Positions 1 through 12,328 of a stretch of 64,000 nucleotides of DNA are shown here, in pieces; the stretch's first letter is position 1, and each line of letters begins with the position of its first letter. The DNA is taken from NCBI GenBank assembly GCA_017591395.1, contig WEDG01000348.1, forward strand, positions 24,985 to 88,984, read 5' to 3'. The position numbers and the translations under genes are program-made. The DNA comes from Schistocephalus solidus (taxonomy: Eukaryota > Platyhelminthes > Cestoda > Diphyllobothriidea > Diphyllobothriidae). Under the pieces are notes generated by a model. That model was given only the letters and a program-made list of their open reading frames with translations. It did no database searches and had not been told where the DNA came from.

Positions 1-860
1 CCACTCTAAGGCGTTGAGGGGTCATTGAATAGGACCATCCATTTAAGAACTCTGCCCAATCAGAAACTGGCTCTTTTACTTCCTCCCCTCTTTCCCCCTC
101 CTTCATCTCCTATCAGTCCACCACGTCTTGTCACCACTTCCTGCTTTTGACATATTTATGTTTCAGACTTTGTCTTTCGGTGTCTGTTTGTAAGAAAAAC
201 ATAGCATCCTTTAGTCAACGATTCAAGCGGTTTAATTACTGGGAGTTTCTTCTGTAACTGGGGCATAAACCTATAGCTAAATTACATATACTCGTTTCTG
301 GACAGACGATCGGCACAAAGTTTTGCCTTTCATCAATGAAACGTAGGCAGTATAGATAGTTTGTGCTTATTAATTGGAAGGCATGCTAAACGGCACTTGG
401 GATAAAAATTACGTCACAGCCGACGCCCTAGTTGCATATCTTTTCGACCCTCTAGTGCGTCGAAGCCGGCCCTCCTAGGTCCGAAAGTTTCCAGACCCAG
501 CGACGAACGAGTACACACGCACTTTCAGTCAGTCAAACTCGTTCATGTTTCGTGCAGAGCATTGCACGCACACTAGGAAACAGTCTGTGATCGTGCTCCC
601 GCAAACCTACAAAAACATCATATTAACCAGACACAATAAGAGGGGTATCCAAAATAGAAATAATTATTTTCTATAGGCAAGTGGGTTGGCAGTGCTGCCC
701 TCGCCCGCTAGGGGCGTTCACCGGACACTCTTCCAGCCAAGTTGGCCAAGTAGCGTTCACGCGAAACCATCCTAGTTGATTAAGTGATTGTTTTACTAAA
801 CCCCCTTCCAAAGCTCTCGGCGATTTTCTGATGAAAAATGTAAGGGGCACCGCGTCCACG
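1..860. other. No gene recognised
   Basis: I see no convincing coding region, RNA gene or ordered repeat here. The sequence is unremarkable in composition and only short chance reading frames are present. Confidence 0.5.
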
Positions 861-869
861 ATGGCTTGT

Positions 870-1190
870 TTTTTCATCAAAACAGTCTTTCACGTTGAAT
901 TTGTTCCATATGACAAGTAGTGGAGCTATTGCTTGATGTATTGAGAAAAAAAACAATGATCTGCATTGTGACGATGGGGAGACTCCCTGCTTAATCATGA
1001 CAACGCGCCTGTCCGTACGGCGGTCAAAATCAACCAGTTTTTGTGAAAAGCGGCATGATAACGGTGTCTCCCCCCCCACCCTACTCACCCGATCTAGCCC
1101 CTCACGACTTCTTTTTCTCAAGTTTTTCACAATTGGGTCAAAGGAATTATACGCATATCATTTTACCAAATTCAGAGGCTTTAAATCCCT
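870..1190 (+). pseudogene. Mariner-family transposase relic (C-terminal part)
   Basis: The plus strand reads as the end of a mariner (IS630-Tc1-mariner) transposase. The clearest block is at about 1,066-1,115, which encodes YSPDLAPHDFF, the signature around the last catalytic Asp of the DDE/D triad. Just upstream (about 992-1,035) a second block reads NHDNAPVRTAVKINQF after one frame change, matching the HHDNAP region that carries the middle Asp. Stops and shifts separate the blocks, so no working enzyme can be made. Neither terminal inverted repeat was found, so the ends are approximate. The family assignment rests on two short but characteristic motifs. Confidence 0.6.
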
Positions 1191-1398
1191 TGAATTTTCA
1201 TGAATCATGTTCGTACGCCCCCCACCCCTCTCCCCCGGAAGGACAAGGGAATAGGAAGGCCCCGTATGCAGGTAGCTTGGAACTAGATGTCATGGAGATG
1301 ACAGATAAGGTTAAGGGTATTCTTGTGGTTAAGGTTTGGGTTAGGACTGGGGAATGGGTTCCTTCCGTGAAATGTGATACAATGCCAGCTGTATTATT

Positions 1399-1417
1399 GG
1401 GGGGGGGGGGGGGGGGG
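1399..1417. repeat. Poly-G run (19 G)
   Basis: A pure run of 19 G followed by AGGAGGA. Similar runs occur at 4,192-4,211 and 38,874-38,885. Confidence 0.9.
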
Positions 1418-1419
1418 AG

Positions 1420-2465
1420 GAGGACGGTCCTATTCCCTGTCCTGCCGGTTGGGGTCACATAAAAGGTTCCCAATAATAATTCCTTGTGTCTCGAGTGATC
1501 ATTCCTAGGGTCAGCGTTAACCACTGAGAGTTGTGCACTAACGGCAATATGACACTTAAACCTACTTTATAGGCGCACCAGAGATTCGTTAAGGTCGAGA
1601 GAAAAACACGCAAATTTAGCTCCATAAAAAGCGATCCTGTTGACGCCTATTCTTTTTCGCAGATTCCATAGCTATTACATCAGCTGGCCACTCAGAGGCA
1701 ACATTTCCTCACACGTGCCTCCACTTCACGGGGACAGATGGGTTATTTTACCCATTTTTTTGTTAAACAAGCAGGACTTCTTGAAGTGTCGTGACCAGTG
1801 ACTCGCTTTAAGCTGCACGTTAGTTGTCGGAAGTCAGGACAAATACAGACGGCTGCTACTACTCCAACTTCATTTCACCAGATCGTGGAAAACAGAGGAA
1901 GCCGTACTCCGAAAAGGTTTGCTGCTAGGCGGTCTCAAACCTAAACCTGCTTCACTTCGTGTTCTTGTGCTCTACGGCTGAAACCTCTCGGAACGTCCGT
2001 CAATTATGTGAAATGCGTTTGCTCTAGTCGGCGCTGCTGCTGACTCTTCCTATCTCATCCTCTCGCACAGCATCCACCCAACAACAAGCCTCTTAAAAAA
2101 ATAAAATTTCCTTCGGGGATGTGCGTACGGGATTGCCTCGTTCTGGTCCAATCCGGTTGCACAGCCTGATTGGGTGAGACGGCCAGTCAGCCACTTTCGT
2201 GTTAGTACATGCGCACCTAAAAGTGGCGTGAGGTGCGGACCGAGATTGCCAGCCTGCTGGCGCGATGTGTCTACAGGAAGGGACGCACGCGAGCACAGCC
2301 GCAGCGGCGATGCGAGCCTACCGCCCGGAGGTGAAGTGCGTGAGCGGCAGCGTTAAGACGAGGCTGCTCGTGTTTTCCCGGGTATGCGCGCCCTTGAGTC
2401 ATGCAACAGCTCACACCCACACCGATGATCCACTGTCGATAATAGTAATAAAGGTAGTAGCTGTA
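1420..2465. other. No gene recognised
   Basis: Nothing recognisable. At 1,303-1,350, just upstream of the poly-G run, there is a loose GGTTAAGG/GGTTAGG flavour similar to the degenerate telomere-like stretches near 19.6 and 27.4 kb. From about 2,090 the base composition becomes richer in G+C, but no reading frame has a recognisable product. Confidence 0.4.
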
Positions 2466-2468
2466 GTC

Positions 2469-2635
<167 letters not shown>

Positions 2636-2642
2636 CACTGTT

Positions 2643-3005
2643 TGTGCCCCCTAAGCAGGCCACGTGGTAGATGCGTTGGACCTACACGGGGTCCACATCA
2701 AGGTACGGCAGGCGTTATTTGGGTTGCCCTCCCATAACAAATGCCGAACATGGGGTGTGTGGTGGCACGCCTAGGGGTGGCTAGGGCCTAGGGGCCCAGG
2801 CCGCGCCAGCCACCTGCGCCCTCTTTCATCTCCGGTCCTCTTGACTCTGTCTTGATACCGGGCATAGGTGGGGGAGGAGAAAGTGCGGTAGATGCAGCGC
2901 GAGTCTACTATCCCTTAAAACGAAATCACGCGCAAGTCCCCGTACCGGCACCACTCTGATGTGGAGCGTACGGTGGGCCTCGTCTAAATCGACGATCGAA
3001 CTTGC
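2643..3005 (+). mobile_element. LINE 3' tail fragment, 363 bp, flanked by a 15-bp direct repeat
   Basis: The right part (about 2,755-3,004) aligns by eye with the terminal half of the LINE tail at 18,900-19,142. Shared blocks include GTGTGGTGGCACG, GCCGCGCCAGCCACCTG, CTTGACTCTGTCTTGATACC and the end motif TCGAACT. The insert is bordered by GTAGTAGGCACTGTT at 2,628-2,642 and again at 3,006-3,020, which I read as a target-site duplication. This implies a severely 5'-truncated insertion at the edge of the (TAG)n array. The first roughly 100 bases align only weakly with the tail. Confidence 0.7.
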
Positions 3006-3020
3006 GTAGTAGGCACTGTT

Positions 3021-4165
3021 AAAGCAAAAATAGTTAGAAAAGCCTCGAGCTACGAAGAAGTAGGTAATCCTACTGTTACAATGAAAGTCAGATTCCAGGC
3101 TTAATTAAAATGGAATGCAAATAAAGATTCCAATGTGAACGGGCTTTGAAAAAACCTCCTTATAGAATTTAATCTGCCGCTTGGAGACAGTCAGATATGT
3201 ATGAGACGCGGGGATTTTCGGGAGTAAAGAGCTGTCATTCCAGGGGTGAGAAGGAGCATGAGTGTGCATTTATTGCTCTGTTATAAGCAACCAAAAGTTT
3301 TCGTACATTCGTTCGAAGGCCATTCATAAGTCCTAGAAGTGGTGGAGGCGACCATTACTGCTCCGTTAATAGGTGAATTAATCGGCTAAGAGGCAAAAAA
3401 TGGAACTAGCCTCGTAAAGCATTACTTTGCTTAGAGGATAGACGAGAAGAGGAGTTCAAAGGCCGTGGAGACCGCTTCTGCACGGTACATTTAGTAACCC
3501 TTAAACTGCTTCGAGAATCATTAGCTAGAGTGGTGTACGATGAGAGTTATCAAACTCGTTGTATTTATTTTAGTGATAAAAGCAGACGGTCGATCATCGT
3601 GCGATCGGTCTCGTTCTTCCTCACAAAATTCACTAGTGATAAGAGTTGGTCAAGTTTGTGAAGAGTGAGTTTGACACAGTCGCCGAGGTGGCCTAACATC
3701 AGCGTCCACTGACTGGCAAACCCTGAGGCCCTGTTTATTTTTAACGCTCCAATGTAGGTCAACTTGGGGGCCAAGCCATTTTTCTTTATCTTTATGGATA
3801 CTCAGGTTTATGCCCCTTAGCCATGCTTTCCACCATACATGAGACTCGGTCATTAGTCAGCTCAAATCACATTAAAGGGAATGACCGGGAGTATAGTGTG
3901 TGGTTAGGCCACTTTTCTGCCGGTGAATTCACAGTTCACACACAGAGGTTACTTGGAGCAACAAGGTGGGCTCACCGGAACAATTTTATTCGTATGCTGA
4001 CATTTTGGAGAGCTTGGTCGGTTCACCATTGTCAAAGCAACTGCAGATAACCGAACAGAACCCGAAGTGGCGTGCAATGGCCTCTGCGTCGGCCTCGGGC
4101 TGATCGATTATTTTGTTGTTCACTGCCTTGGCCCTTTGGTGGATGTCTGGCAGGCAGCCTAGTTG
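3021..4165. other. No gene recognised
   Basis: No recognisable coding sequence or repeat. Short reading frames at 3,565-3,853 (minus) and 3,823-4,050 (plus) show no motif. Confidence 0.4.
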
Positions 4166-4179
4166 CGTGCCTTATGAGT

Positions 4180-4600
4180 CATTCCCGCGATGGGGGGGGG
4201 GGGGGGGGGGGCGTTGAGCCGGTGCTGTTCGGTGGTTTTTGTTCTTCGTCGGGTGGGCTCGCTATTGGGTTTATGCGCGGCTTTCTTGAGTTCTGAGTGG
4301 CCAAGGTGTCCTGAGCTTCGTGTACGTAGTGACGCAAGACTTTATAAGCTACAGGAAGGTCAAGATGCCGGTTAATGGAGTTGGCATCTGAATACAACGT
4401 CTCAAGCGTTAGCCGTTCCCTCTTTGAGTTGTCCCGGCCTACGATTGCGGCGCCCTGAAGATCGAAAGTATGGTCAGTTTCTCCTGCGCGCGTTGCAAGC
4501 TGGGAGTTTGGGTCTACTCTCCGAGTTGCCGATTTGTGTTGCTGCAGGCGGGTCTGTAATTTCCGCCCGGATGTTACTTTTCCTTCTGGTAACAATAAAT
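4180..4600 (-). pseudogene. Penelope-like element: GIY-YIG endonuclease C-terminal part
   Basis: A 138-codon minus-strand frame (4,595 down to 4,179) looks like the C-terminal end of a Penelope-like retroelement polyprotein. Visible blocks are GRKLQTRLQQHK (helix of the GIY-YIG fold following the GIY...G segment), HTFDLQGAAIVGR and RLTLETLYSDANSINRHLDLP, which fit the usual 'H.F......I......R..RL..E' end of these proteins. The N-terminal GIY/YIG strands and the reverse transcriptase that should lie upstream (above 4,600) are not readable, so this is a fragment. The protein end runs into a poly-G/poly-Pro stretch. A stand-alone GIY-YIG gene is less likely given the context. Confidence 0.6.
4192..4211. 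repeat. Poly-G run (20 G)
   Basis: Twenty consecutive G at the 3' side of the Penelope-like fragment (which is on the minus strand, where it reads as poly-C/poly-Pro). Confidence 0.9.
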
Positions 4601-4639
4601 GTTACGCGGATTCGGAGGTTCCGTCCTCAATTATTCTAA

Positions 4640-5475
4640 ACTCCCCAGGCAGATAGGGTAACATCTATCACAATCTTCATACTAAGTCTATTCCTGGAAA
4701 TAAACGGAGGCGAGTTGGTGAGACAGCCCTGTCTGTTGTGTCCCATCAATTATTCATATGAAAGTCATTTTCTGGAAAAAACGTCGGTTGCTGGTCTTCT
4801 CCCTGCATGTACTCTATTTCTAGGTGAGTTCAGAGAGGGAGGTCCTTTGCAGTAGTAAATATGACAGGTTGTTATGTATGAGTGGATGACTTTTGATATA
4901 AAAAGGCTTATCGGGTTCTTTTCGCATGGAATTATGTAATTTCCATCTATTTTTGGTGGATTTAGCCGCTTTTCAGCATCTAAAAACCCTCGAAGGTAAG
5001 GTTCGAGGTTTAGCTGTCCTAAACCGCCTCTTGCATCTGCACCCTTTCTAAGCGGGATTACTTTCGCATGCGGGAAGAATTTTCCTCTGTGTAAGCTGAG
5101 ATCGCGGAGAAGAAGAAAAGAGTTACATGAAATTCACTGTGCCCGGATTAAAATAATGGTACCTAAGGATTTCTGTTCGATACTCAAGGAAGTGTGACTG
5201 AGAGAAGATCCTATCCGCTACGACCTTCTGGCCTGGTTCCGTATGAGAGGAGATTAAGTCGGACGCCAGTTGGGACGCTGTACAGAAATATTGGCGAAGG
5301 GGTTGGAAAAAGTTGGTTGCCGGACGAGGGCACGCCTGGCAGCCGCGAGAGTGGCATCCGAAGTGTTAGACCATGTGGAGTAGTCACGGGGCGTCCAGCG
5401 AGTTCATGTGTGCATCGAAATTGGAGATTATTGGCTGGTTTGGATATCCAGGATTGTGGAGACCCAGACAACCAC
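4640..5475. other. No gene recognised
   Basis: Nothing recognisable. A 95-codon plus frame at 5,194-5,481 has no motif I can assign. Confidence 0.4.
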
Positions 5476-5479
5476 TGGT

Positions 5480-6455
<976 letters not shown>

Positions 6456-7370
6456 CGTAAAATGATTTCGCGAAGAAAAGTGAGTGACATGAGCTAACGC
6501 AAAGTTAGTAACACAACAATTGGTGTATCGTTATTTTTTGACCAGTCTACTGAGTCCAAAGTCCCTGGCGAGTACAGAAGGGAAGCTGAGCGCAAAACAC
6601 GCGACAGTTAGGAAATAAATTTAAGAATTTTATTCAAAAAGGCTGTGGTTTAGGCAAGTGGGACAGGCGTCAAATGATTCATGCGATGCTCCAAGTCTGT
6701 AAACAGGCCTTAAGAGGACATAAAATATTGCTACTGTCCACACTTCACCCCCGGAGAACACTGAACCGTCAGCATTCTCTTATCTATTTTCCGCGTTTAT
6801 CGGTCATCAGTATTAAAACGGACATTAAAAGTGGAGTTGCTTTGGTTCTAAAGATATTAATTTCAATAAATGGACGAACTGAAAATACATTTTTTTAAAC
6901 GAATAAGTGCATTAGAAAACATTTGCGGCGATGCTAACTCGAGTGGTTAACCAACCTAGTTGCTCTTTCGGATAATCTGATAGTGTTAATTTTTAAACTT
7001 GGCCAGAAGATCAATAAGCTGTCATCAATTAAACGTACTTTCTGGCAAAACGTACACTTTTTTCATTTGATATTTAAGTTCAGAATGTTGCAGTGACTGA
7101 GCATGAGCTACGGAAAACTTTTTCAGACTCATTCTCAACGGTCAACCTAACTAATTCAGGCAATCTATAAGGTGTGCGTTGGAGGTTTCTCTTGACGTTG
7201 ATACCGTCCTTATATTTTTCCACGTCAAAAGGCGGATGAAATAAAAATGACCAACTAGGGCCTAAACAACGCACACTTTTTCATTGTACCCCCCTTATCG
7301 ATTTAGTGCTGCCTTTAAAACTACCATTATAAAATCTAGCATAAGAATAAACGCACACAGATGCCTAGAT
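6456..7370. other. No gene recognised
   Basis: AT-rich sequence without a recognisable gene or repeat. Confidence 0.4.
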
Positions 7371-7374
7371 AAAA

Positions 7375-7595
7375 GTAGGTGCGATCGTTGGGACAAGAAC
7401 ATTATTCGCTTGAAGTTTCGGATCCCAGCTTGAAACTATCTTCGGGGAGAGCATCAGAAAATGTCACCGAAGGTGGATTCAAGCTGGTGAAGAAAGTTCT
7501 TGTTCCAGAGATCGCGTCTAATTCTTCTCAAGTAATTCCCAGGAGTCGCAATTTGGCCTGTATAGGCAGATGCCTAGGTGAGCAACTGACAAGTT
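7375..7595 (+). repeat. Dispersed repeat with imperfect inverted ends
   Basis: The left edge GCGATCGTTGGGACAAGAAC (7,380-7,399) is an imperfect inverted match (16 of 20) of GTTCTTGTTCCAGAGATCGC (7,496-7,515). The first 60 bases also match, on the opposite strand, a segment at 36,885-36,960 (GCGATCGCTGGGACAAGAGC). It is a member of a dispersed family whose coding content I cannot identify. Both copies contain the same short translated start MRSLGQE.YS, which suggests decayed protein-coding sequence. Confidence 0.5.
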
Positions 7596-7990
7596 GACAA
7601 ATGAGTAACTGGATGTTACCATCGAATTTTCCTTGGATTTGAGCCGATAGCGAAACGTATTTCAACACACATTGGTTGGGAAAAGAACAGAAGAATGAGA
7701 GCAGCAAGGAACAGAAGCTGGTACCACAAGGTCGGATAGACGTGACAGTATACCAGTCATAAAGGACCCCTCATAAAGTCTACAGCTTAAAGTGTCTTTC
7801 TGCCATCGTAAGTTCTTCCCATGGCCAACATTGCTGCCAAAACGACGAGAGGCTGACAGGGTCCAATCTGAAACATGGACGCTGGGGGTGTAGGGGAAAC
7901 TAGTTAGGGGTAGCATCACACAGATAGCATTTGGTCGCTCCATTTGTTTCGTACAGGTGGTGAATGCTCCTGTGGCCGCCTCTAACTTGT

Positions 7991-8025
7991 ACCCAACTCT
8001 CACCTGTGGCTCCTCGAAGTTGGGT
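7991..8025 (+). promoter_or_regulatory. Conserved hairpin in LINE 5' UTR
   Basis: ACCCAACT (7,991-7,998) pairs with AGTTGGGT (8,018-8,025). The same hairpin is a perfect 10-bp stem in the copy at 27,900-27,934 (GAACCCAACT/AGTTGGGTTC) and has one mismatch in the minus-strand copy at 31,956-31,994. A role in expression or RNA structure is inference only. Confidence 0.55.
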
Positions 8026-8329
8026 TCTTCCCAGTGGCCACACCCCGGGCAACCGTCACGACCGGCGGGCTAAACCAGGTGAGGGTCTTCGGTGTTGTGC
8101 GTGCATCCACACCCGGTATGTCTGACTCCCGAACTTCCCACCTCCTCCTCTCAAAAAGTCCTACGGTGGGGGCGACAGCAACCCCGTAGGCGGCCCAGGC
8201 TAACTCGGGTCGTTCTCCCGCTAAACAAAATCGTGACCCATATTGGAGTTCGGCAGCCGTCTGGGATGTCCGAGCAGCCCTATTTAGGGATAGCACTGCT
8301 TGCCTCCTCGCGGAGGAAGGGGCTAGAAA

Positions 8330-9243
8330 ATGTGCCCTAAAAAATGCTGGGTCTCACGTCTTCTGCAGCCGGCCGCGGCTCGCAGCGGTCGTAAAACTCA
8401 AACAAACAACAATACCCCCCGTCCTCACCCCCCTCGCCATACTCTCCAGGCCGCCCGGGTGAGTTCGCTCACACTAGCAGCCTGGAATATTCGTTCCCTT
8501 TTAGACAATCCTAGGAGCAACCGGCCGGAACGAAGGACGGCGCTTGTCGCTCGGGAACTGGCGCGCTACAAGGTGGACATTGCTGCTCTCAGCGAGACCC
8601 GATTCTCTGAGCAGGGTCAGCTGGAGGAGGTGGGTGCCGGCTACACCTTCTTCTGGAGCGGCCGGCCAAAGGCTGAGCGACGCGACGCTGGTGTTGCTTT
8701 TGCCATCCGTAACGACATCGTGGGACGTCTGCCCTGTCTGCCACATGGTATCAATGATCGCCTGATGAACCTCCGCCTGCCTTTTCGGGGAGACCAGTTC
8801 GCCACCATCATCAGTGCCTACGCTCCCCCAACGACGAGCTCTGATGCGGCGAAAGACAAATTCTATGGTGACCTGCACGCCTTGCTGGCGACTGTGCCGA
8901 AGGTGGACAAGATAATTGTCCTTGGTGACTTCAACACCCGCGTCGGGACGGACCAAGCTGCCTGGCAGGGAGTGCTGGGTCCCCACGGTCTCGGTGACTG
9001 TAAAGATAATGGCCTCCTTCTTCTGCGAACGTGTGAGGCAAACCGGTCCCTGCTGACCAAAACCTTCTTCCGCCTTCCGACGCGGGAGAAAGCCACGTGG
9101 ATGCACCATCGGTCGCGGCGCTGGTAGCTGCTGGACTATGTTCTCGTCCGGAGTCAAGATCGACAGGGCGTCCTGGTAACCAAGGCGATCCGCGATGCCG
9201 ATGTTTGGATGGATCACCGCCTCGTCATCTCCAAGATGAGGCT
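8330..9243 (+). pseudogene. LINE endonuclease domain (APE/exonuclease III fold)
   Basis: The endonuclease nicks target DNA to start target-primed reverse transcription. The frame is open from 8,330 to a stop at 9,127. Motifs in order are [11 protein letters not shown] (metal-binding Asn), [13 protein letters not shown] (catalytic Glu), FWSGR, AYAPP and [10 protein letters not shown] (catalytic Asp/Asn). Past the stop in the same frame are LLDYVLVRS and MDHRLVISKM (catalytic His at the DHR position, about 9,211). Apart from the stop at 9,127 and another at 9,246, all catalytic residues are present, making it the best-preserved endonuclease in the window. The Met at 8,330 is only the first in the frame; the true protein start in the family is unknown. 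Confidence 0.85.
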
Positions 9244-10860
9244 CTGACTTCAACCCCGACGAAGGCCCCAAGTTAAGCGGCCGCCATGTAAGTTAAATAC
9301 TCTTTTATTAAATTTGACTGCTCACTGTTATGATTTCAGCAACCAAATAACCCAGAAACTGGAGGACATGCATGCTCTAGATAATAATGCCACCGTGGAG
9401 ACACGATGGAGTCAACTGCGACATATCTTCCAGTCCACCGCCCTCGAACGTGCACGCCGTCAACCCCAGGACTGATTTGACGACAATGACGCCGAAATCA
9501 GCAACTTAATCGCGGAGAAGAATGGACTACACGAAGCCTACATGGCCCTTCGGACTGACGCCACCAAAGCTGCCTTCTTGAGATGCAACTGCCTTTTACA
9601 GCAAAGGCTGCAGGAGATGCAAGACGTCTGGATGATCCGAAAGGCTGAGGAAATCCAGGGGTACGTGGACCGCAATGAAATGAAGAACTATTTCAAAGCC
9701 AGCAAGGCCATCTATGGCCCCTGCATCAAGGGAACCATACCACTGCTCAGCTCTGATTGCACAACACTGCTGACAAAGAAATCGCAAATTCTAAAGCGCT
9801 GGACCGAGCACTTCAGACGTGTCTTTAATTGCTCATCAGCCATATCCGATACTTCCATTGACCGGCTCCCTCATGTGGACACGAACACTGACCTGGATCT
9901 GCCACCTTCCCTAACAGAAATAATCCGGGCCATGCAGCAGATTTCCAGCGGTAAAGCACCGGGATCCGACGCAATCCCACAGGAAGTCTACAAGCACGGT
10001 GGGTCCCGGCTGATGGCAGAACTCGTAACACTCCTCCAGGAGATGTGGCGCCAAGGACAAGTTCCTCAGGATTTCAAAGACGCGACCGTCGTCCATCTCT
10101 AAAAACGAAAGGGGAACCGGCAACTCTGTGATAATCACAGAGGCATATTGTTGCTCAACATCACCGGGAAGGTCTTCGCCCGTATCCTTCTCAATCGTAT
10201 GAACGGTCACCTAGAGCAGGGTCTGCTACCGGAAATCCAATTTGGCTTCCGACGACACCGCGGAACAACCGACATGATCTTTGCCGCCCGCCAGCTGCAA
10301 GAGAAGTGCCAGGAGATGCGAACTCACCTCTACACTACCTTCGTTGATCTGATGAAAGCCTTTGACACGGTGAATCGCGACGGACTGTGGAAAGTCATAC
10401 AGAAATTCGGCTGTTCTTAGCGGTTCACGAGCATGGTACGTAAGCATCATGACGGGATGACGGCGTGCGTCACTGACAACGAGATGGTATACGAAGCATT
10501 CACAGTGATCAACTGAATGAAGCAGGGCTGCGTATTGGCCCCCACCCTGTTCAGTCTCATGTTCTCTGCTATGCTGATGGACGCCTACCGGGATAAGCAG
10601 CCTGCGATCCGCATCGCCTATAGAACTTACGGACACCTTCTCAACAGTCGGTGTATGCAGGTCCCAACGCACGTGTCTACGACTACAGTCTATGACTTGC
10701 TCTTCATGGACGAATGCACCCTTAACAGCGTGATGGAGGAGGACATGCAAAGGAACATGCACCTCTTCACCGCAGGCTGCGCCAATTTTGGATTAAAAAT
10801 AAGTACAGCCAAAACGGTAGTCATGCACCAACCGCTGCCCAGCGCAGAATACAATGCTCC
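9244..10860 (+). pseudogene. LINE reverse transcriptase, degraded
   Basis: The linker is rich in charged helices (TDATKAAFL, WMIRKAEEIQGYVDRNEMKNYFK). The reverse transcriptase blocks are SSGKAPGSDAIP (about 9,950), FKDATVVHL (10,074-10,102), NHRGILLLNITGKVFARILL after a one-base shift, FGFRRHRGTTDMI, FVDLMKAFDTVNRDGLW (motif A Asp residues present), KQGCVLAPTLFSLMF (motif B) and LLFMDECTLN. In the last, the catalytic FADD of motif C has become FMDE. Stops occur at 10,102, 10,420 and 10,516. The thumb and C-terminal region is deleted: the sequence jumps at about 10,860 to AWRRSVKTGAAIYEANRIA, which in the copy at 17.2 kb lies about 50 residues downstream of MDDERLPKRLFYG. Confidence 0.85.
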
Positions 10861-10898
10861 ACAGGATCGAGCAGCATGGAGAAGATCCGTGAAGACTG

Positions 10899-11840
10899 GT
10901 GCAGCAATATATGAGGCCAACCGGATCGCCACTGCTAAGGCCAAAAGGACGGCTCGCGAGTCACAAGCGCCGCGGATGCAACAACAATGCCACTTTAACT
11001 TCTACCACACCTGCCCCAACCACTGATAACATTTTCGCCGATGCCTCGCCGCCCACGATCACCGACACCATCTTTCCTCCTCCACCCACTGCGCTGATCA
11101 CGGCGACAAACACTACTTGCCTCACTCCCACCACCTCTGACTACCTGCCACCTGCTATCTCCAACACCACCACCACCCCCAGTACCGGCGATTGGGTTTC
11201 GGTACTAACATGTCGTCATTGCGATCGCAGATTCACCTCACACATCGGCTAAGGCGGTCACTTGCGAATCCGTCACACAGAGAGTGGTGAACTAGCGCCT
11301 AGAGCCCCAACACACAGCAGAGACCACCGCCTACAATACTCTCACTGCCCACGCGCATTTACTCATCACATGGGCCTGATCGGTCACATGCGCATCCACA
11401 AAAGCCGAATCCACCGCGATTCCAGCACACCTTGTGCACCTATAAACACTTCCCATAGTCCTCCCATGAGCTTGAATACCAGTACCAGCAGCAAACCCCC
11501 CGGATCCACCACCTTCCGACCTATCCTGTCCTCATTGTCACCGCACATGCACATCACGCATCGGCCTGGTCGGTCACTGCAAATCCATCGTACAGAAACC
11601 GGCGAACCAGTGGCAGGAGCACCAACATACACCCGCTGCACCCAACTCAACTCTCTGCACTGCCCACACACATTTACACACCGCATGGGCCTATAAGGTC
11701 ACATGCGTCTCCATAAAAACCTGCGGTGGAACACCGCCAGCTACACCACAACACTACATATCTCCTCATCAGTCTCTGCACCTCACATGATCACACACAA
11801 CACCACAAAAAACATGCCGTCAGTCTGCATAGCTGATTGA
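10899..11840 (+). pseudogene. C-terminal C2H2 zinc-finger array of the LINE
   Basis: In one frame downstream of the reverse transcriptase tail lies a Thr/Pro-rich linker, then C2H2-like fingers: CRHCDRRFTSHIG.GGHLRIRH (11,212-11,275, with a stop), SHCPRAFTHHMGLIGHMRIH (11,340-11,400), a shifted finger near 11,530-11,590 ending THRPGRSLQIH, and LHCPHTFTHRMGL.GHMRLH (11,655-11,715, with a stop). Several have lost one Cys. Consensus spacing is C-x2-C-x12-H-x3-H. The inter-finger segment HRTETGEPV resembles the classical TGEKP linker but is extended. The fingers probably help the element protein bind nucleic acid; this is inference. Confidence 0.75.
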
Positions 11841-12328
11841 GAGGCAAGCACGATCCTCGGCTCCTTCTCCATGTGGCTCGTCTGCTGCATGTGTGATCTG
11901 TGCTTGAGAATATCAATGGGTTATATGAGCCGTGGTTTGGAAGGTTTCCAACTGACGATTACACTCAGACCTCACAGTCAATCCAATGTGTGCTGTGTGG
12001 AGTGGCTGACTGGTAGTCTGAGAGTCTGGTTGCAATGGCTCCTTCTTAATGCGGCCTTTATGGCACTCCCACTCCGTGGGATCCTAGTCAGGTGTGGTGG
12101 CACGCCCAGGGGCGGTTCCGGCCGCGCCAGCCACCTGTGTTCTCTCCAGCCGGTGGTCTTCTTGACTCTGTCATGACAACGGGCTGAGGTAGGGGAGGAG
12201 AGAGTGCGGTAGCTGCAGCGCAAGACTACTATCACTTAAAACTAATCCACGCGCAAGTCACCGTCCCTGCATCACCATGGTGTGGAGCATACGGTGAACA
12301 TCGTCGGACTACGATGCTCGAACTGACG
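11716..12328 (+). mobile_element. 3' tail of the LINE copy
   Basis: Non-coding tail matching 18,735-19,142 closely in its second half (GTGTGGAGTGGCTGACTGG, CTCCTTCTTAATG, GCCTTTATGGCACTCCCACTC, GGCCGCGCCAGCCACCTG, CTTGACTCTGTCATGA, GAGAGTGCGGTAGCTGCAGC). It lacks most of the first repeat seen in the 18.3-19.1 kb copy. There is no poly-A. Confidence 0.8.

Larger units (their letters stand above)
7887..12328 (+). mobile_element. Main LINE family, most complete copy (about 4.4 kb)
   Basis: This is a non-LTR retrotransposon with, in order: 5' UTR (7,887-8,330, beginning GTGTAGGGG...AGTTAGGGGTAGCA), apurinic-type endonuclease (8,480-9,243), linker (9,244-9,900), reverse transcriptase (9,900-10,860), basic tail (10,862-10,970), Ser/Thr/Pro linker and C2H2 fingers (11,000-11,840), and non-coding 3' tail ending GAACTGACG at 12,328. 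The start is set by comparison with the same sequence at 27,795, 32,098 (minus) and 62,765 (minus); the end by comparison with 3,000, 19,140 and 60,670. The frame is broken many times and part of the reverse transcriptase is deleted at about 10,860. No clear target duplication was seen. The clade is uncertain (RTE- or CR1-like); APE-type non-LTR is certain. Confidence 0.85.

Noticed and set aside
8040..8090. HDV-like self-cleaving ribozyme at the LINE 5' end, suggested by GGGCTAAACCAGG
   Set aside because: I could not build the nested double-pseudoknot with the 5' end at a sensible distance; a covariance search is needed.
9287..9340. Intron-like GTAAGT...TTTCAG inside the LINE between endonuclease and reverse transcriptase, also present in the copies at 29.2 kb and 30.8 kb
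   Set aside because: It is 52 bases long and the coding frame (KLNTLLLNL...FDFSNQ) runs through it; removing it would shift the frame into a stop. The splice-like signals are best explained as chance within conserved coding sequence.
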